From Erythroxylum novogranatense (Eukaryota > Streptophyta > Magnoliopsida > Malpighiales > Erythroxylaceae): a DNA stretch of 64,000 nt. Positions 48,826-60,265 of the stretch are shown here, piece by piece. The notes under the pieces are model-generated. The model did not search any database and was not told where the DNA came from. It saw only the letters and a list, made by a program, of their open reading frames with translations. Each line of letters starts with the position of its first letter. The stretch's first letter is position 1. The translations under genes and the position numbers were made by a program. The stretch lies in the NCBI GenBank assembly GCA_029891385.1, contig CM057233.1:11039460-11103459 (forward strand). Direction: 5' to 3'.

Positions 48826-50524
48826 ATGACACACAATAACCTAGCGGAAGAAGGTAACACCAATAATCGCCCTCCTTTGTTTAATGGTACTAACTATTCT
48901 TCTTGAAAAATCCTATGAAATACCATATTATAAGTGAGGGAGTGGAGTATTGGAAGATCATAATCTTCGATCCACACATTCCATTGAACGAAAATGGTGA
49001 GGTAAAGACAGAGCTGGAATATGATGACAATGATTGGAGGCAAACCTACATCAACGCAAAAGCTATGAAATTGATATATTGTGCTCTCACTGTTGAGGAG
49101 AGAAATCGAGTGAACTCATGTACTAGTGCTAAAGAAATGTGGGAGAGACTACGCATCACTCATGAAGGAACCAATCAAGTTCGAGAGACAAAGATCAACA
49201 TGCTTCTCCATGACTATGAAATGTTTGTCATGAAGGAAGGTGAATCTATTTCCACTATGGTTGATCATTTTGCAGAAATTATCAATGGATTAGGCAACTT
49301 TGGAAAGCATATGACGGATAGTGAGAAGGTGAAAAAGATTCTTCGTTCACTACCGAAAGAATGGGACTCACAAGTCACCACTATTATGGAGTCTAAAGAT
49401 CTCAATCAATTGGAATTCAATGACTTGGTGGGATCACTCATAAACTATGAGATCATTCTCAAATCAAGAGGAGGAAGAGGTAAGTCACAAAATTCAATTT
49501 CATTAAAAGCTAATGCTTCTTCTCTTGATGAAAGTGATGAAGAAATAGATGAAGAAGAAGATGATGAAGAACTAGCAATGTATGCCAGAAACTTGAGAAA
49601 GTTCAAAGGACTACTCAAGAGTAGGAAGAAAGAATTACGTGGTGGAAGAAATGAAGAAAGAAATAAGCACCCCATGGAAAGGAGGACCAAGAGCTATGAA
49701 GAAAAGAAGAGCAATGAAGAATGTTGGAAATGTGGAAAAATAGATCATCATGCTAGAGAATGCAAGAGTTCTTCCATTTTCCAGAAAAATGATAAGAATG
49801 ACAAAGGAAAGAAGAAAGCTAGTCTTGTAGCCACTTGGAGTGATGATGAGGAAGCATATCAAAGCAATGATGAAAACAAACTAGCTCTTATGAAAAATAG
49901 CTCCTTAACAAGTGATGATGAAGATGAGGTAATGATCATTGATCAAGATCTTAGAAATTCTTTTACTGCGTTACAAATTGATTTTGAAGAAGCTATTGAA
50001 ATCAACAAGAAATTAAGAAAGAAAATAAGAGAACTAGTAGCTGAAAATAGTATTCTGCATGAAACTATTGATGATTTAGATTGCACTGAGGAAGAAGATC
50101 ATTCTGCATGCCTTGCTGAAAAAGAAAATCTTGCTAGTGAACTTGATAGACTTAGAAAGGAGTTTTCTTATGTGGTTGGAAAATTTGCTGGTGGAAATGA
50201 AAAGTTTGAAAAGATGTTATCCTTACAAAGATATTCTATTTCTAAACATGGTTTAGCATATGACCCTTTTGATAGAGATTGTTCCTTGATTTCTAAATTC
50301 ACTAAAGATGGAAGAGTTGCCAAATGTGCTAGATGTTTAAAAATGGTCATATAGAAATTGCATGTAAAAGTATTAGGAGATGTACTAATGTTAAGAAAAT
50401 TTGGATGGTAAAAGGTACAACACCTTCTAATGTGGTTTATGTGACTAATCAAAATGGACCCAAAATAGCTTGGGTACTGATAAGAAGAAAGAATGTTTCT
50501 GTTGTAGGTACAAGTAAGGAATGA
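48826..50524 (+). pseudogene. copia-3 gag (capsid/nucleocapsid), nearly intact
   Basis: The likely start is ATG 48,826 (MTHNNLAEEGNTNNRPPLFN). A one-base loss in the TGG of the expected YSSWKN at about 48,905 makes a TGA and shifts the frame; the long frame then runs to 50,354 (483 codons from 48,903). It has the copia UBN2-type region (EYWKIIIFDPHIPLNENGEV, SAKEMWERLRITHEG, LPKEWDSQVTTI), a first zinc knuckle CWKCGKIDHHAREC (49,723-49,764), an acidic tract and a coiled-coil stretch around 50,000-50,200. A second knuckle CARCLKNGHIEIAC spans a one-base loss in an A-run near 50,340 and continues in the next frame to 50,524. Gag of this length with two knuckles is usual for SIRE-type elements. 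Confidence 0.88.
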
Positions 50525-53500
50525 AAATCCACCAAGCACATGGTACATTGATAGTGGATGTTCAAGGCATATGAGTGGGGACAATATCCTATTTGCAAAA
50601 ATTAGACCAAAGAATCAACGATATGTCACATTTGGAGACAACAACAAAGGTAAAGTCATTAGTATTGGTAAAGTGGGTAAGGAACCTTTGCCTACCATTG
50701 ACAATATTTTGCTTGTTGATGGCTTGAAACATAATTTGCTAAGTGTTTCTCAATTATGTGATATGAATTTTAATGTGACATTTGAATCATCTCGTTGTAT
50801 GGTTACGAAAAATAAAAATGTGGCTTTTATTGGTTTGAGACATGGAAATACATATATTGTTGATTTACATGATGATAGTTCTTTTAATGAAAAGTGTTTG
50901 GTGACATTAGAAAAAAATGCATTTTTATGGCATAGAAAGTTAGGACATGCTCCATTGCCTTTAATTTCTAAGCTTTATAAAAATGATATTGTGAGAGGTT
51001 TGCTTAAGATAAAATTTGTTAAAGACCACTTGTGTGAACCTTGCTTGAAAGGCAAACATGTTAGAGAATCTTTCAAACCAAAGAAATAAATTTGTTCTTC
51101 TAGAATTCTTAAACTTGTTCATATGGATTTAATCGGACCATCTAGGCATGCTAGTCTTAGTGGTAAATTATATGTTCTTGTTATTGTGGATGATTTTTCT
51201 AGATTTACTTGGGTGAGATTTCTTGCAAATAAAAGTGATGCTTTTAACTAGTTTACTAAGTGGTGTAGGTTGGTTCAAAATGAAAAGATTTTGACAATTG
51301 TTGCAATTAGAACCGATCATGAAGGTGAGTTTGATTATGAACCATTTGAAAGGCTTTGTGACAAATATAGAATGGAGCACAATTTCTCAACACCAAGAAC
51401 ACCACAACAAAACGGTGTAGTAGAAAGGAAGAATCGCTCACTTGAAGAAATGAGTAGAACAATGTTGAATGAATACAATCTTCCTAAATCCTTTTGGGAG
51501 GAAGCAATCAATACCACGTGCTACATCATCAATAGAGTGCATCTTATATGAGACAAAAACAAGACACCATACAAGTTATGGAAAGGTAAGAAACCCAACA
51601 TATCATATTTTCATCCTTTTGGTTGCAAAGTTTTTATTCATAATAATGGAAAGAACAACTTAGGGAAATTTGATTCAAAATCTGATGTTGATGTGTTTCT
51701 TGGTTATTCATTAACTAGTAAGGCATTTAAAGTCTATAATAATAGAACTAAGTGTGTTGAAGAAAATATTCATGTTAAATTCGATGATATGATTTCACTC
51801 CCGAGAAAGGTTGGTTTTAATGATGATGCAGGAAATTTAGGAAATGGAGTTGAAGAAATTGAATCCAAGATTGAAGAAATAAAGATAGATGAAGAAGATC
51901 ATGTACCTAACACTAAAACATGGGAGAAAGCAAAGAATCATCCTATGGAGCAAGTAATTGGCAGCTTGAATGATGGTTTAAGAACTAGGAGGAATATTTA
52001 TGAACACTTGAGCAATTCAGCTTTCATCTCACTAATGGAACCCAAGAATATAAAAGAGGCTCTTGAAGATGAAAATTGGCGGCTGGCTATGCAAGAAGAA
52101 CTTAATCAATTCAAGATGAATAATGTATGGGATTTGGTAGCTCCACCAAAGGACAAAACCATTATTGGAGTCAAGTGGGTAAATAGGATAAATTATGATG
52201 AGAATGGTGAAGCAATCAAGAATAAGTCAAGATTAGTAGCTCAAGGGTTTTATCAGGAAGAAGGCCTTGATTATAATGAGACATATGCACCTGTGGCTCG
52301 ATTGGACGCAATCAGATTACTATGTGCCTTTGCATCACACAAGAGGATCAAATTAAATCAAATGGACGTCAAAAGTGCATTTCTAAATGACTACATCCAA
52401 GAGGAGGTTTATGTCAAACAAACATCAGGTTTTGAAGATCATGAACATCCGGATTATGTCTACAAGCTCAAGAAGGCACTTTATGGATTAAAGCAAGCAC
52501 CCAGGGCATGGTATGAAAGGTTAAGTACTTTTCTAACTCAAAATGGTTACATTCGTGGTAAAATTGATAATACTTTGTTTATAAAACATGTTGATCAAGA
52601 TATGCTAATTTGTCAAATATATGTTGATGATATTGTTTTTGGTGCTACTAATGAATTTTTGTGCAAATAATTTAGTGATCTCATGCAAAGTGATTTTGAA
52701 ATGAGCATAATGGGAGAACTCAAGTTCTTTCTTAGGTTGCAAATCAAGCAATACAAAAACAACATCTTCATTCACCAATCTAAATATACCAAAGAGCTTC
52801 TAAAGAAGTTCAATATGGAAGGATGCAAAGTAGCAGCAACACCAATGACATCAAATCTGGTCTTGGAAAAATCTGAACATGAAGAAGATGTTGATGAAAA
52901 ACTTTATAGAGGTATGATCGGCTCTCTTTTATATTTAACCGCATTTAGACCAGATATTATGTTTGCTACGTGTCTTTGTGCTAGATTTCAATCTTTTCCC
53001 AAAATTTCTCATTTGAGTGCCTGCAAAAGAATTTTTAAATATCTGAGTAAAACTGTTAGTCATGGTTTATGGTATCCTAATTGTGAATCTTTTGACTTGT
53101 ATGCTTATAGTGACGCTGACCATGGTGGCTGTAGGGTAGATAGAACAAAACACTAGTGGCTTATGTCATCTTTTAGGTTCATCTTTGATTTCTCGGGCTA
53201 GTAAAAAACAAGTTAGTGTAGCTATTTCCACTGCTGAATTTGAATATGTAGCAGTTGGAAGTGCATGTGCCCAAGTTCTTTGGATTAAACATCAATTGCT
53301 TGATTATGTTATTGTTGTTAAAAATATTCCAATTTATTGTGATAATACTAGTGCAATTTGTTTACGTAAAAATCCAATTTTTCATAGTAGAACAAAGCAT
53401 ATAGAAATTAGACATCATTTCATACGTGATCATTGTTTGAAAGGTGACAATTGTTTGAAACATGTATCTACTAATGATCAATTAGCTGATATTTTTACAA

Positions 53501-53538
53501 AACCTCATAAAGAAGAATTGTTTGTGAACATTAATTGA
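50520..53538 (+). pseudogene. copia-3 pol: protease, integrase, reverse transcriptase, RNase H
   Basis: Mostly one frame from 50,520 to 53,154. Protease WYIDSGCSRHM (50,541-50,573). Pre-integrase zinc WHRKLGHA...CEPCLKGKH (50,928-51,060). Integrase core with HMDLIGP, VDDFSRF, RTDHEGEF and PQQNGVVERKNR (catalytic Asp, Asp, Glu; 51,121-51,437). RT with KWVNRI, RLVAQGF, YAPVARLDAIR, MDVKSAFLND, YGLKQAPRAWY and YVDDIVFG (52,170-52,645). RNase H with SDADHGG, ISTAEFEYVA, IYCDNTSAICL and DIFTKPHKEE (53,108-53,520). Stops sit at 51,087, about 51,249, 51,549, 52,668 and 53,154, with one frame change before 53,185. All catalytic residues are still visible. Confidence 0.93.
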
Positions 53539-54233
53539 GACTTGGTATGTGTGATTTGAATTCTATTAGTTGATTGTAATTTTATGCACACATTAGCACA
53601 ACAAAATGGTCAAGATTTTAGGCAAATATGCAATTCCATCTGAGAATACATCATCATGATCTACAATTAGGATAAAATGTGATTTATTTGGAGTTTAGCA
53701 ATATTCCAGTCGACTAATTGGAGTTTAAGTCGACTAAGGTTGAGGAATTAGTCGAGTTATTTTGATTTGCCTGTTGAAGTATTATAGTTATAGTCGACTA
53801 ATAGTCTTCGACTAGTTGACTAATAGTCTTCGACTAGTCGACTAATACACATATTTTTCCCAACCAGTCGACTAATCCTTTTCGACCAGTCGACTAGTTT
53901 TATGTCAGACAATCCCCACTCTTAATTTTATTAGTCAACTAATGCCCTACTAGTCGAATATAAGTCATCTGAGTCTTCTTTAAATAATCAAATTTTCCCC
54001 AAATCTCCAAAAAGCTATCATCTTCTCCTTCAAAAACTCTTCTTCTAGTCAACTATTATCCTCTGATTTCTTCAAATCCAACATACCCATTCTCAATCTT
54101 CTTCCAAAAACACTAAACCCACTTATCAATCCTTCAAATCATCCTCCTTCCTCAGAAATTTCAGTCACAACATTCCAAACCCTAACCTTCGATAATCTCT
54201 CCTTTTCTCCCATAAATCCTCCAATCCTTCAAC
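53539..54233 (+). other. Spacer between copia-3 pol and third ORF
   Basis: About 695 bp without a gene. The first half carries the GTCGAC palindrome array (53,707-53,966), and the second half is pyrimidine-rich (TCTTCTCCTTC, CCTTC) up to the ATG of the third ORF, as in a leader or a splice-acceptor region. SIRE-type elements are thought to express this ORF from a separate or spliced message; no proof here. Confidence 0.7.
53707..53966. repeat. GTCGAC palindrome array in copia-3 spacer
   Basis: About ten full or one-mismatch copies of TAGTCGACTA/CCAGTCGACTA in 260 bp. It is the same word family as in both LTRs of this element. Confidence 0.82.
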
Positions 54234-55538
54234 ATGGCTCCACAAAAATCAAGTGGTAGAGGCAAAAAGGCAACAACCCCTCCACAAGGTCCATGAGTGC
54301 GTGGGTCATCTTCCAGGGGCAGTGTTGAAAGAGAAAACGAGGAGATTGAGTCTCGGTTCATTTCAAAAGAAGCACAAAATCTATATTATCAGGTACTGAA
54401 AACTGAAGTTCTCATCCCTTCTATACGGTTTGATTGGGTTGAGTTGAATCATAGTGAATTTGTGGAGTTATTTACTGAAATTACAAGCTTTGGATTGAGC
54501 TATTTTCTAGGGTATAACGATAATATTTATGAAGATATGGTAAGAGAATTTTATTTCAATCTTGTGGTGATTAGAAGTAATGTGGATACTGGAGTGCACC
54601 TGAAATCTACTATTCAAGGCAGAGAACTTTTTATCTGTGAAAAAAATCTGTCAATTTGGTTTCAGTTGCCTAAGGGTGGAGTTAGGCCTAGAGCTTCATT
54701 CTTATATTTGGATACTTTGAGACATGAGGGTGGAGATACTGATGAGGAAGCTGAAGATAATTTTGGCTATACTGAAGAGAAGGGTGATGAGTTACTTGTT
54801 AGACTGTGTTCTGATCACTCACCACCTTATGAGGCAATGGATTTTCCATTGAATTATAGGTTATTACATCATGCTATTAATCGTGTGGTTTATTAAAAGA
54901 AAACAAGTAATAATCACATTACATCGTTAGATAAAGAAATTCTTTGGCACTTGGAAGAAGGGAGGAAAATCAATTTTCCAAGTCTAATTATTCAGATGAT
55001 GCAGAAAAAGGCGAATCTATTAAAAGGTGAACTTAAGGGAAAAACAGGGAAGCATAAAGAAATGCCATATGGAGCCTTGATAACTCACATTGTTAAGTTG
55101 CAAAAATGTAATGTGAGTTCTTATGATCATTATCCTTATCCATCGAGTTGGCAATTTACTCCTTACAATCTCCGAAGTATGAAGCTGGTCAAAACAGTTT
55201 AGAAAGGATGGGTGTATTCGTATCATGTGGAGAAGCTTGGTTTGACTTTGGAAAGTGAACAAGTGCCTAGGAGGCAACATTCCAAGAGGGTCGGTGATCG
55301 TCCTAGCAACTCAAGACCAAGCAATGTGCGACGGAGTGAGGTATCTCAAGATGAACTTCGGAAGATTAGAGATCAAATGGAAGAATTAAATGATCGCGTT
55401 GATGATCAATAGAGTATGCTCATGCGACTGGAGAAAAGTGTTGATGATCAACGAAGTATGCTCATAAGCTTGGAGAAAAGCATTAAGAAAATTTTTGATA
55501 AGTTAGGTTGTAGACATGATGATGCTTCTTCATCCTGA
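54234..55538 (+). pseudogene. copia-3 third ORF (envelope-like position, plant-transposon domain plus coiled coil)
   Basis: A single frame of 435 codons from ATG 54,234 (MAPQKSSGRGKKATTPP) to TGA 55,536, interrupted only by four in-frame stops (54,294 TGA; 54,894 TAA; 55,200 TAG; 55,410 TAG) and no frameshift. The middle part (NIYEDMVREFYFNLVV, IQGRELFICEKNLSIWFQLP) resembles the plant transposon protein domain found in SIRE third ORFs. The C-terminal ~90 residues are a predicted coiled coil, with a 14-residue unit repeated (VDDQ-SMLM-LEKS, VDDQRSMLISLEKS). No signal peptide or convincing membrane span is visible, so a true envelope function is doubtful. Product unknown. Confidence 0.75.
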
Positions 55539-55983
55539 TGGTTGTTGAATTTGCTTTAGACCAACATTTCATAATATGCTCTTCGTACTGTTTGTAATTT
55601 TCATTATGTGTTGAAATTTCTACTTGAGACCATGCACATGTGTGTTTTGATAGTTTGCTCCTTTATTAATGATAGCGATTTTTATTGGTTTGTATTAATT
55701 ATTTTGACTATGACAAAAAGGGGGAGTACTATGTGTTAAAATTGTTTTGGCTTATATGGATCATAACATGTTTTTCAATCTATCTTGATTTGAAATTAAA
55801 ATTATGGATTATACAAATTTTATGAATTTGATTTTGCAAGGTTATTGAATTCATTGATTTATATGATTGAGGGGGAGACAATCTAACTAAAAAGACAAGG
55901 CATAAAAACCTTGATCAATGTTTCTTTGTTTTCATTTCTTAAACAATTTCTAAATGTTTTGTCATTATCAAAATGGGGGAGAT
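55539..55983 (+). other. copia-3 3' untranslated region with polypurine tract
   Basis: About 445 bp without a gene. Purine runs AAAAAGGGGGAG (near 55,715), GAGGGGGAGA (near 55,869) and AATGGGGGAGAT (55,972-55,983) occur; the last abuts the LTR and is the polypurine tract. The earlier two look like extra copies of it. Confidence 0.75.
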
Positions 55984-57046
55984 TGTTGGACCAATGGTGG
56001 TTGACAAATTAAATCCTTTTATGTTTTGATAATAATAAAATGTATAGAATTGGTTAAGAAATTATTTCAGGTGTTTTGGATTGAAATTTAAATAAAATAT
56101 TTGTGCAAAATCAAGATAGCATTAATCTTCTATAGGCAAGATATAAACCATTGTGAAATCAAGATGAAAATTATCTTCAACGTGCTAGAGATATTCAAAC
56201 ATGAAGATTATGGGAAGATTTTATTACATATATCCGTTGGAGTCAGCACCAATCGAGTAGCATATCACAAGTCGACTAATAAATTCAGATATGTCAGATG
56301 AGGCATGAAACAAGTCGACTAACATGTGACAAGTCGACTATTAATCAGTTGGATAGGTGCACTAGTCGACTATTCGAAGAGCGGAGATGAAACTTGCATG
56401 GAAAAATGTTGGCACTAGTCGACTATCAGGTGGAGCTGAACAAAATTTATCCGGATTAATCACAAATGGAAAGGAAATCATTTTACAACGTCTATGAGCA
56501 ATCAACAACGACTAGAAGAAGATCTCCAACGACTATATTCATCTGTAAGTCTACAAATAAATAGAGGAAGATCAAATGATCGAGTAGTGAGGTCCAAAAG
56601 CAAAAGTATACAACTATTGTTCCTAATTTGCTCTCATTTTGCTCTTAGCTTGTTCTAAATATGTACTGAGCATTATTACTTCATCTTTATCTTTGTTATT
56701 ACTGTGAGTTGAGTGATTGGTGGAAAATCACTTGTGAGGTAGGATTTGTGCCAAAAAACAAATCAGTTGTGAGGCGTAGCTTGAGCCGGAAGTCAAGTTG
56801 TATTGAAAAGTTCACACTAAACTAAAAAGTGTGTAGTAAAGTTTTTGACAAAATCCTAAGTGGGAGCTTAGGTAGAGGACGTAGGTCTTAGCACCAAGCC
56901 TCTATAAAAACAATGTTTGCCTCTCTTCCCTACTCTTTGCATTTAAATTTGTTTAATTGTTTTGTATGTATTAACTTCTGGTTTTTGTAGAACTTTACGA
57001 AAAATGTTCAAAGATCTATTCAACCCCTCCTTCTAGATAGTTTACA
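55984..57046 (+). repeat. copia-3 3' LTR
   Basis: 1,063 bp, TGTTGGACC to GTTTACA, aligned with 47,693-48,797. It lacks about 19 and 22 bp of the palindrome cluster relative to the 5' LTR. TATA box at 56,903-56,909. Confidence 0.93.
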
Positions 57047-57051
57047 AATTA

Positions 57052-57963
57052 TGTTTCTCTCATTTGAGATGAATGATATGGGTGAAGCTAGGTATGTCCT
57101 AGGCATAAAAATAGTGAGAAACCGTCCCAAGAGGCTTCTTGGTTTGTGTCAAGAAGCATACATCAACAAAGTTTTGAAACGTTTTAGAATGCACTATTCT
57201 AAACCTATTGACACTCCTGTTAAGAAGGGTCTAACCTTAAGCATTGATCAATGCCCAAAAATAGATAAATATAAGAAGAAAATGAACATGGTTCCTTGTG
57301 CATGTGCCATAGGAAGCTTGATATATGACATGTTATATACAAGTCCAGACATATGCTTTACGGTTAGCCTGGTAAGTCACTACTAGAGTAACCCTGGACT
57401 TGCTCATTGGTAAGCTGTCAAGAGAATCTTGCACTACCTTCATGGTATAAGTAACCTAGTCCTCTGCTATCAAGGCAAAGACTTATGGTTAAGAGGATAT
57501 TCAGATGTTAATTTGGGGTGCTGACTAGGATGAGTCCAAGTTAACCTCAGGATATGCCTTTATCTTTAGTGGAGGGGCCATATCATGGTACAGTAAGAAG
57601 CAGGACTACATTGCTTTGTTGACTATGGAAGCAGAGTATGTTGATAGCTGTCTTGCTGTGCAAGAGGCAATTTGGTTGAAAAGCTTTCTTCAAGCTCTTG
57701 ACTTCACTCTGAGAGTTGACGATCCTGTTAAAATGCTCTGTGACAATACTGCTGCTATCCAGTATGCAAAGGATCTAAAATTTCATGGGAAGACTAAGCA
57801 TATCAAAAGGCATTATCATTTTGTTCAAGATGCTATTCAAAGTAAAGAGATTTCCATTAACTATATATCTACTAACAAGATGATTACTGATCTCATGACT
57901 AAACCTATACCTAGAGATTCTTTCAAAGCTCGTGTGATGAGTCTAGGTTTGTGTAGGGTTTAA
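57052..57963 (+). pseudogene. copia-2 reverse transcriptase/RNase H relic, 3' part
   Basis: Resumes after the copia-3 duplication with FEMNDMGEARYVLGIKI, EAYINKVLKRFRM and IGSLIYDMLYTSPDI (57,060-57,350). The RNase H part includes SGYAFIFSGGAISWYSKKQ (about 57,548-57,605), LTMEAEYVDSCLAVQEAIWL, MLCDNTAAIQYA, KTKHIKRHYHF and DLMTKPIPRDSF (57,616-57,945). The last segment is open for 115 codons to the natural stop near 57,961. A frame change and stop lie at about 57,384-57,545. Confidence 0.88.
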
Positions 57964-58767
57964 TTGTCCAAATCAAATTTGTCTAGTGATGGACATATTT
58001 TCCCTTTTGTATTGAACATTTATGGAATATATTTTTTGAATTTGTTTTTCTCCTTTATATGTTCATGTATATACGATTGCATGGTTAGGCACATTAAATC
58101 ATCACCAGGCTTATGATTGACCTTGTCACACAGGTGATCGCCCTAATGCTTAAGTAGCATATAGGATGAGACTTAACCATATTAACACTGAGTGTATATA
58201 ATATTGGGTTATCTCCATATTTGTGTTATATGGATGAGTAGTGATTGAATTGTATAGTTGTCTTAGTAAGTCTAAGATGAAACTTTGATAAGTCAAATGT
58301 AAAGCACATTATTTCACATTAAAGCTTTTAGTCGATTCACGAGTGTCAGGTCAAGCACTGAGTATGTTGATCAAGTGGTTCGAGTTAGATTTTGGGTAAG
58401 ATCTAGATTTATGATTTGCATGGCATATAATAGTGAAGTATCCCAGACAGTGGGAGCTATACCATGACACACATCTCATATTATGTGTGCTATATAACAA
58501 CCTTTTTTGCGAAGTGACAATTAGCTTCCTTTCATTTTTGTCACTATGTGACCCCTATGGACATTTATGTCTGTATGATACCCTTTGACTCATAATTGTG
58601 TTATGAAGTCAAAGCTTTGGTGTCACTACTTTAATATATTTTTCAAGGGCTAAGATGTATACGGTCTAGCGAAATATATTAGGAAAGCAATCAAGCTAAG
58701 ATGGAATACCATATGTGTCTAAGGAAGAATCCTTCCGTCTTCACCATATTGGCCTGGGTGACTATAT
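57964..58767 (+). other. copia-2 3' untranslated region
   Basis: About 800 bp without a gene, ending where a LARD-family LTR begins. AGACAGTGGGAGCTATA at about 58,454 looks polypurine-like, but no LTR follows there. The last bases TATAT (58,763-58,767) may be the insertion target of the next element. Confidence 0.6.
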
Positions 58768-60265
58768 TGTAACATCTCACCCCCGACAGGAAGGGTAAAC
58801 TAGTAAATTAGCATATGATGAGATGGATTGGGATGAATTAGGACCGTTCTTGCATAATAGGATTGATACACAGTATTAGTTGTGCACATGAAATAACTGT
58901 ACATGCATACATCACATTCCCAGTTTTCGTGCCTAATGTAATTTTATTGTGATTAACGTGATTATTGGGCTTGAAAAATTATTCTGAGTGCGTCATTGAG
59001 TGTTTTATATTTTAAGAGATTTTCAGGAATTTTTCTGGAATTTTTCGGAGAAAATTCCCGGATCAAAAAAAAATCGCCAAATGGCGAACCGGTTGATTTT
59101 TTGGTAGCGAAAATTTCGATTCAATGACACTGTAATATTGGGTACATTATTTTGGAATTGTCCGTGGGACCCTTTCGAAAATGTATTAAAGATGTAATTT
59201 TTAATATTAGGATTAAATGATTAAAGTCATTATTTAAAGTTTTGTCTTTATTCTTTTAAATTTAGACATGTGTCATGGTGACACATCTCCATTGTGATTC
59301 TCGAGTCTTCCAAATTGAACACATGAAAGATGAGTTTCTCTTTCTTATTTCCTTAGCCAACCAAAATCCCTTCCTCCTCTTTGGTCTCTCCATCGATTTT
59401 TCTCCATCTTCAAGTGTCTCTTCCTTCTTCTTGCTACTTACTTGCTTCTTCTTTATGCTTCCCTCACACTTGCAAGCTTAAGCCTTGAGTGGATGATGAT
59501 GTTGTGGGTGGAAAGTGAGAATTAGAAAGTAGAGAAAGTGGAGAAATTGGTGTGGTATTGAAGAGGGAAAACTTTGAGTTGGTAAGTTTTGTTTTAAGCT
59601 TTCATTTATGCATTTAATGAATAAATTGGTTGTTAGATGCATTGATTGGTATGTATTGGTCATTAATCATGATTTATGATGATCTATTGGCTCAATTCTT
59701 GTGTGATTAGGATGCTTATGCATGTGGATTTGGTATTAGAAGTGATAGGATTTAAGTTGAAGATGAAAGTTGGAAAATTGATTTTTACCTAGTACACTGA
59801 TTTGAGCATAACTAATTGTGTGGTTATGGAAATGAGGTGAGGTTTGTGCTAAATGAAACTTTGGCTTGTTGGCTACAATTTTCTGTGAAATAGGTGTTGT
59901 CTAATTTTAGCATTAAGAGGTTGAAATTTGGCATGGAAAATTACTGTTAAGGCTACTGCGAACAATAACCGAACCAATGATCTTCTAGTTTTGATGATTT
60001 TTCTAAATTAATTGAGATGGAGTTAGGGAAAATGGTCTAAATGAAAGTTTAAGTTTATTAAGCTATCTTTCCATTCCCACCGATTTTGCAAATTTTTGAT
60101 ATGTATATTGGGAGATATTCACTGTTAACCATTGACTGATTTTGAGAAATTTGGTGAAACCTAGACTTAGAGTGGATTTGGTGAACATTCTGATTAGAAG
60201 CAATTTTAGCAATTTTCTGTGAATTGAATTGGCTTGAGTGATCCTATGAAGAGTTTTATAGGAAG
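58768..60265 (+). mobile_element. LARD-3: diverged LARD-family LTR, truncated
   Basis: Starts TGTAACATCTCACC and follows the order of the LARD-1/2 LTR start: GGGTAAACTAGTAAA, GGATTGATACACAG, GTGATTAACGTG, ATCGCCAAATGGCG, TACTGTTAAGGCTACTG and GAAACCTAGACTTAGAGTGG. Substitutions are much more frequent than between LARD-1 and LARD-2, so it is an older or separate subfamily. Similarity fades after about 60,265, about 1.5 kb into an expected 4.2 kb, where a different GC-richer sequence begins. The 68-residue frame at 59,275 is not conserved in the other copies. Confidence 0.8.

Larger units (their letters stand above)
47693..57046 (+). mobile_element. SIRE/Maximus-type Ty1/copia retrotransposon copia-3, near complete
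   Basis: 9,354 bp: LTRs 47,693-48,797 and 55,984-57,046, iMet primer site, long gag with two zinc knuckles, full pol, a spacer, a third ORF in the position of the envelope-like gene of SIRE-type elements, and an AATGGGGGAGAT polypurine tract. The long gag and the extra downstream ORF place it in the SIRE/Maximus lineage. It has a perfect 5-bp duplication. Defects are few: a handful of single-base shifts and about ten stops. It inserted into copia-2. Confidence 0.92.
42830..58767 (+). mobile_element. Ty1/copia retrotransposon copia-2, decayed and split
   Basis: A probable 5' LTR ends near 43,199 before an iMet primer site, followed by leader, gag (44,510-45,350), protease/integrase (45,380-46,790) and the first part of reverse transcriptase (to 47,692). 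Copia-3 interrupts at 47,693. Reverse transcriptase and RNase H resume at 57,052, end at 57,963, and about 800 bp of 3' untranslated sequence follows to 58,767, where a LARD-family LTR begins. No 3' LTR is in view. The left limit is an estimate because there is no second LTR to compare. Confidence 0.75.

Noticed and set aside
53707..53966. CRISPR-like or integrase attachment array from GTCGAC palindromes
   Set aside because: Spacing is irregular, copies are palindromic and degenerate, and the context is a plant retrotransposon spacer.
54234..55538. True viral envelope gene
   Set aside because: No signal peptide, membrane anchor or cleavage site visible; the C-terminus is coiled coil. Only its position is envelope-like.
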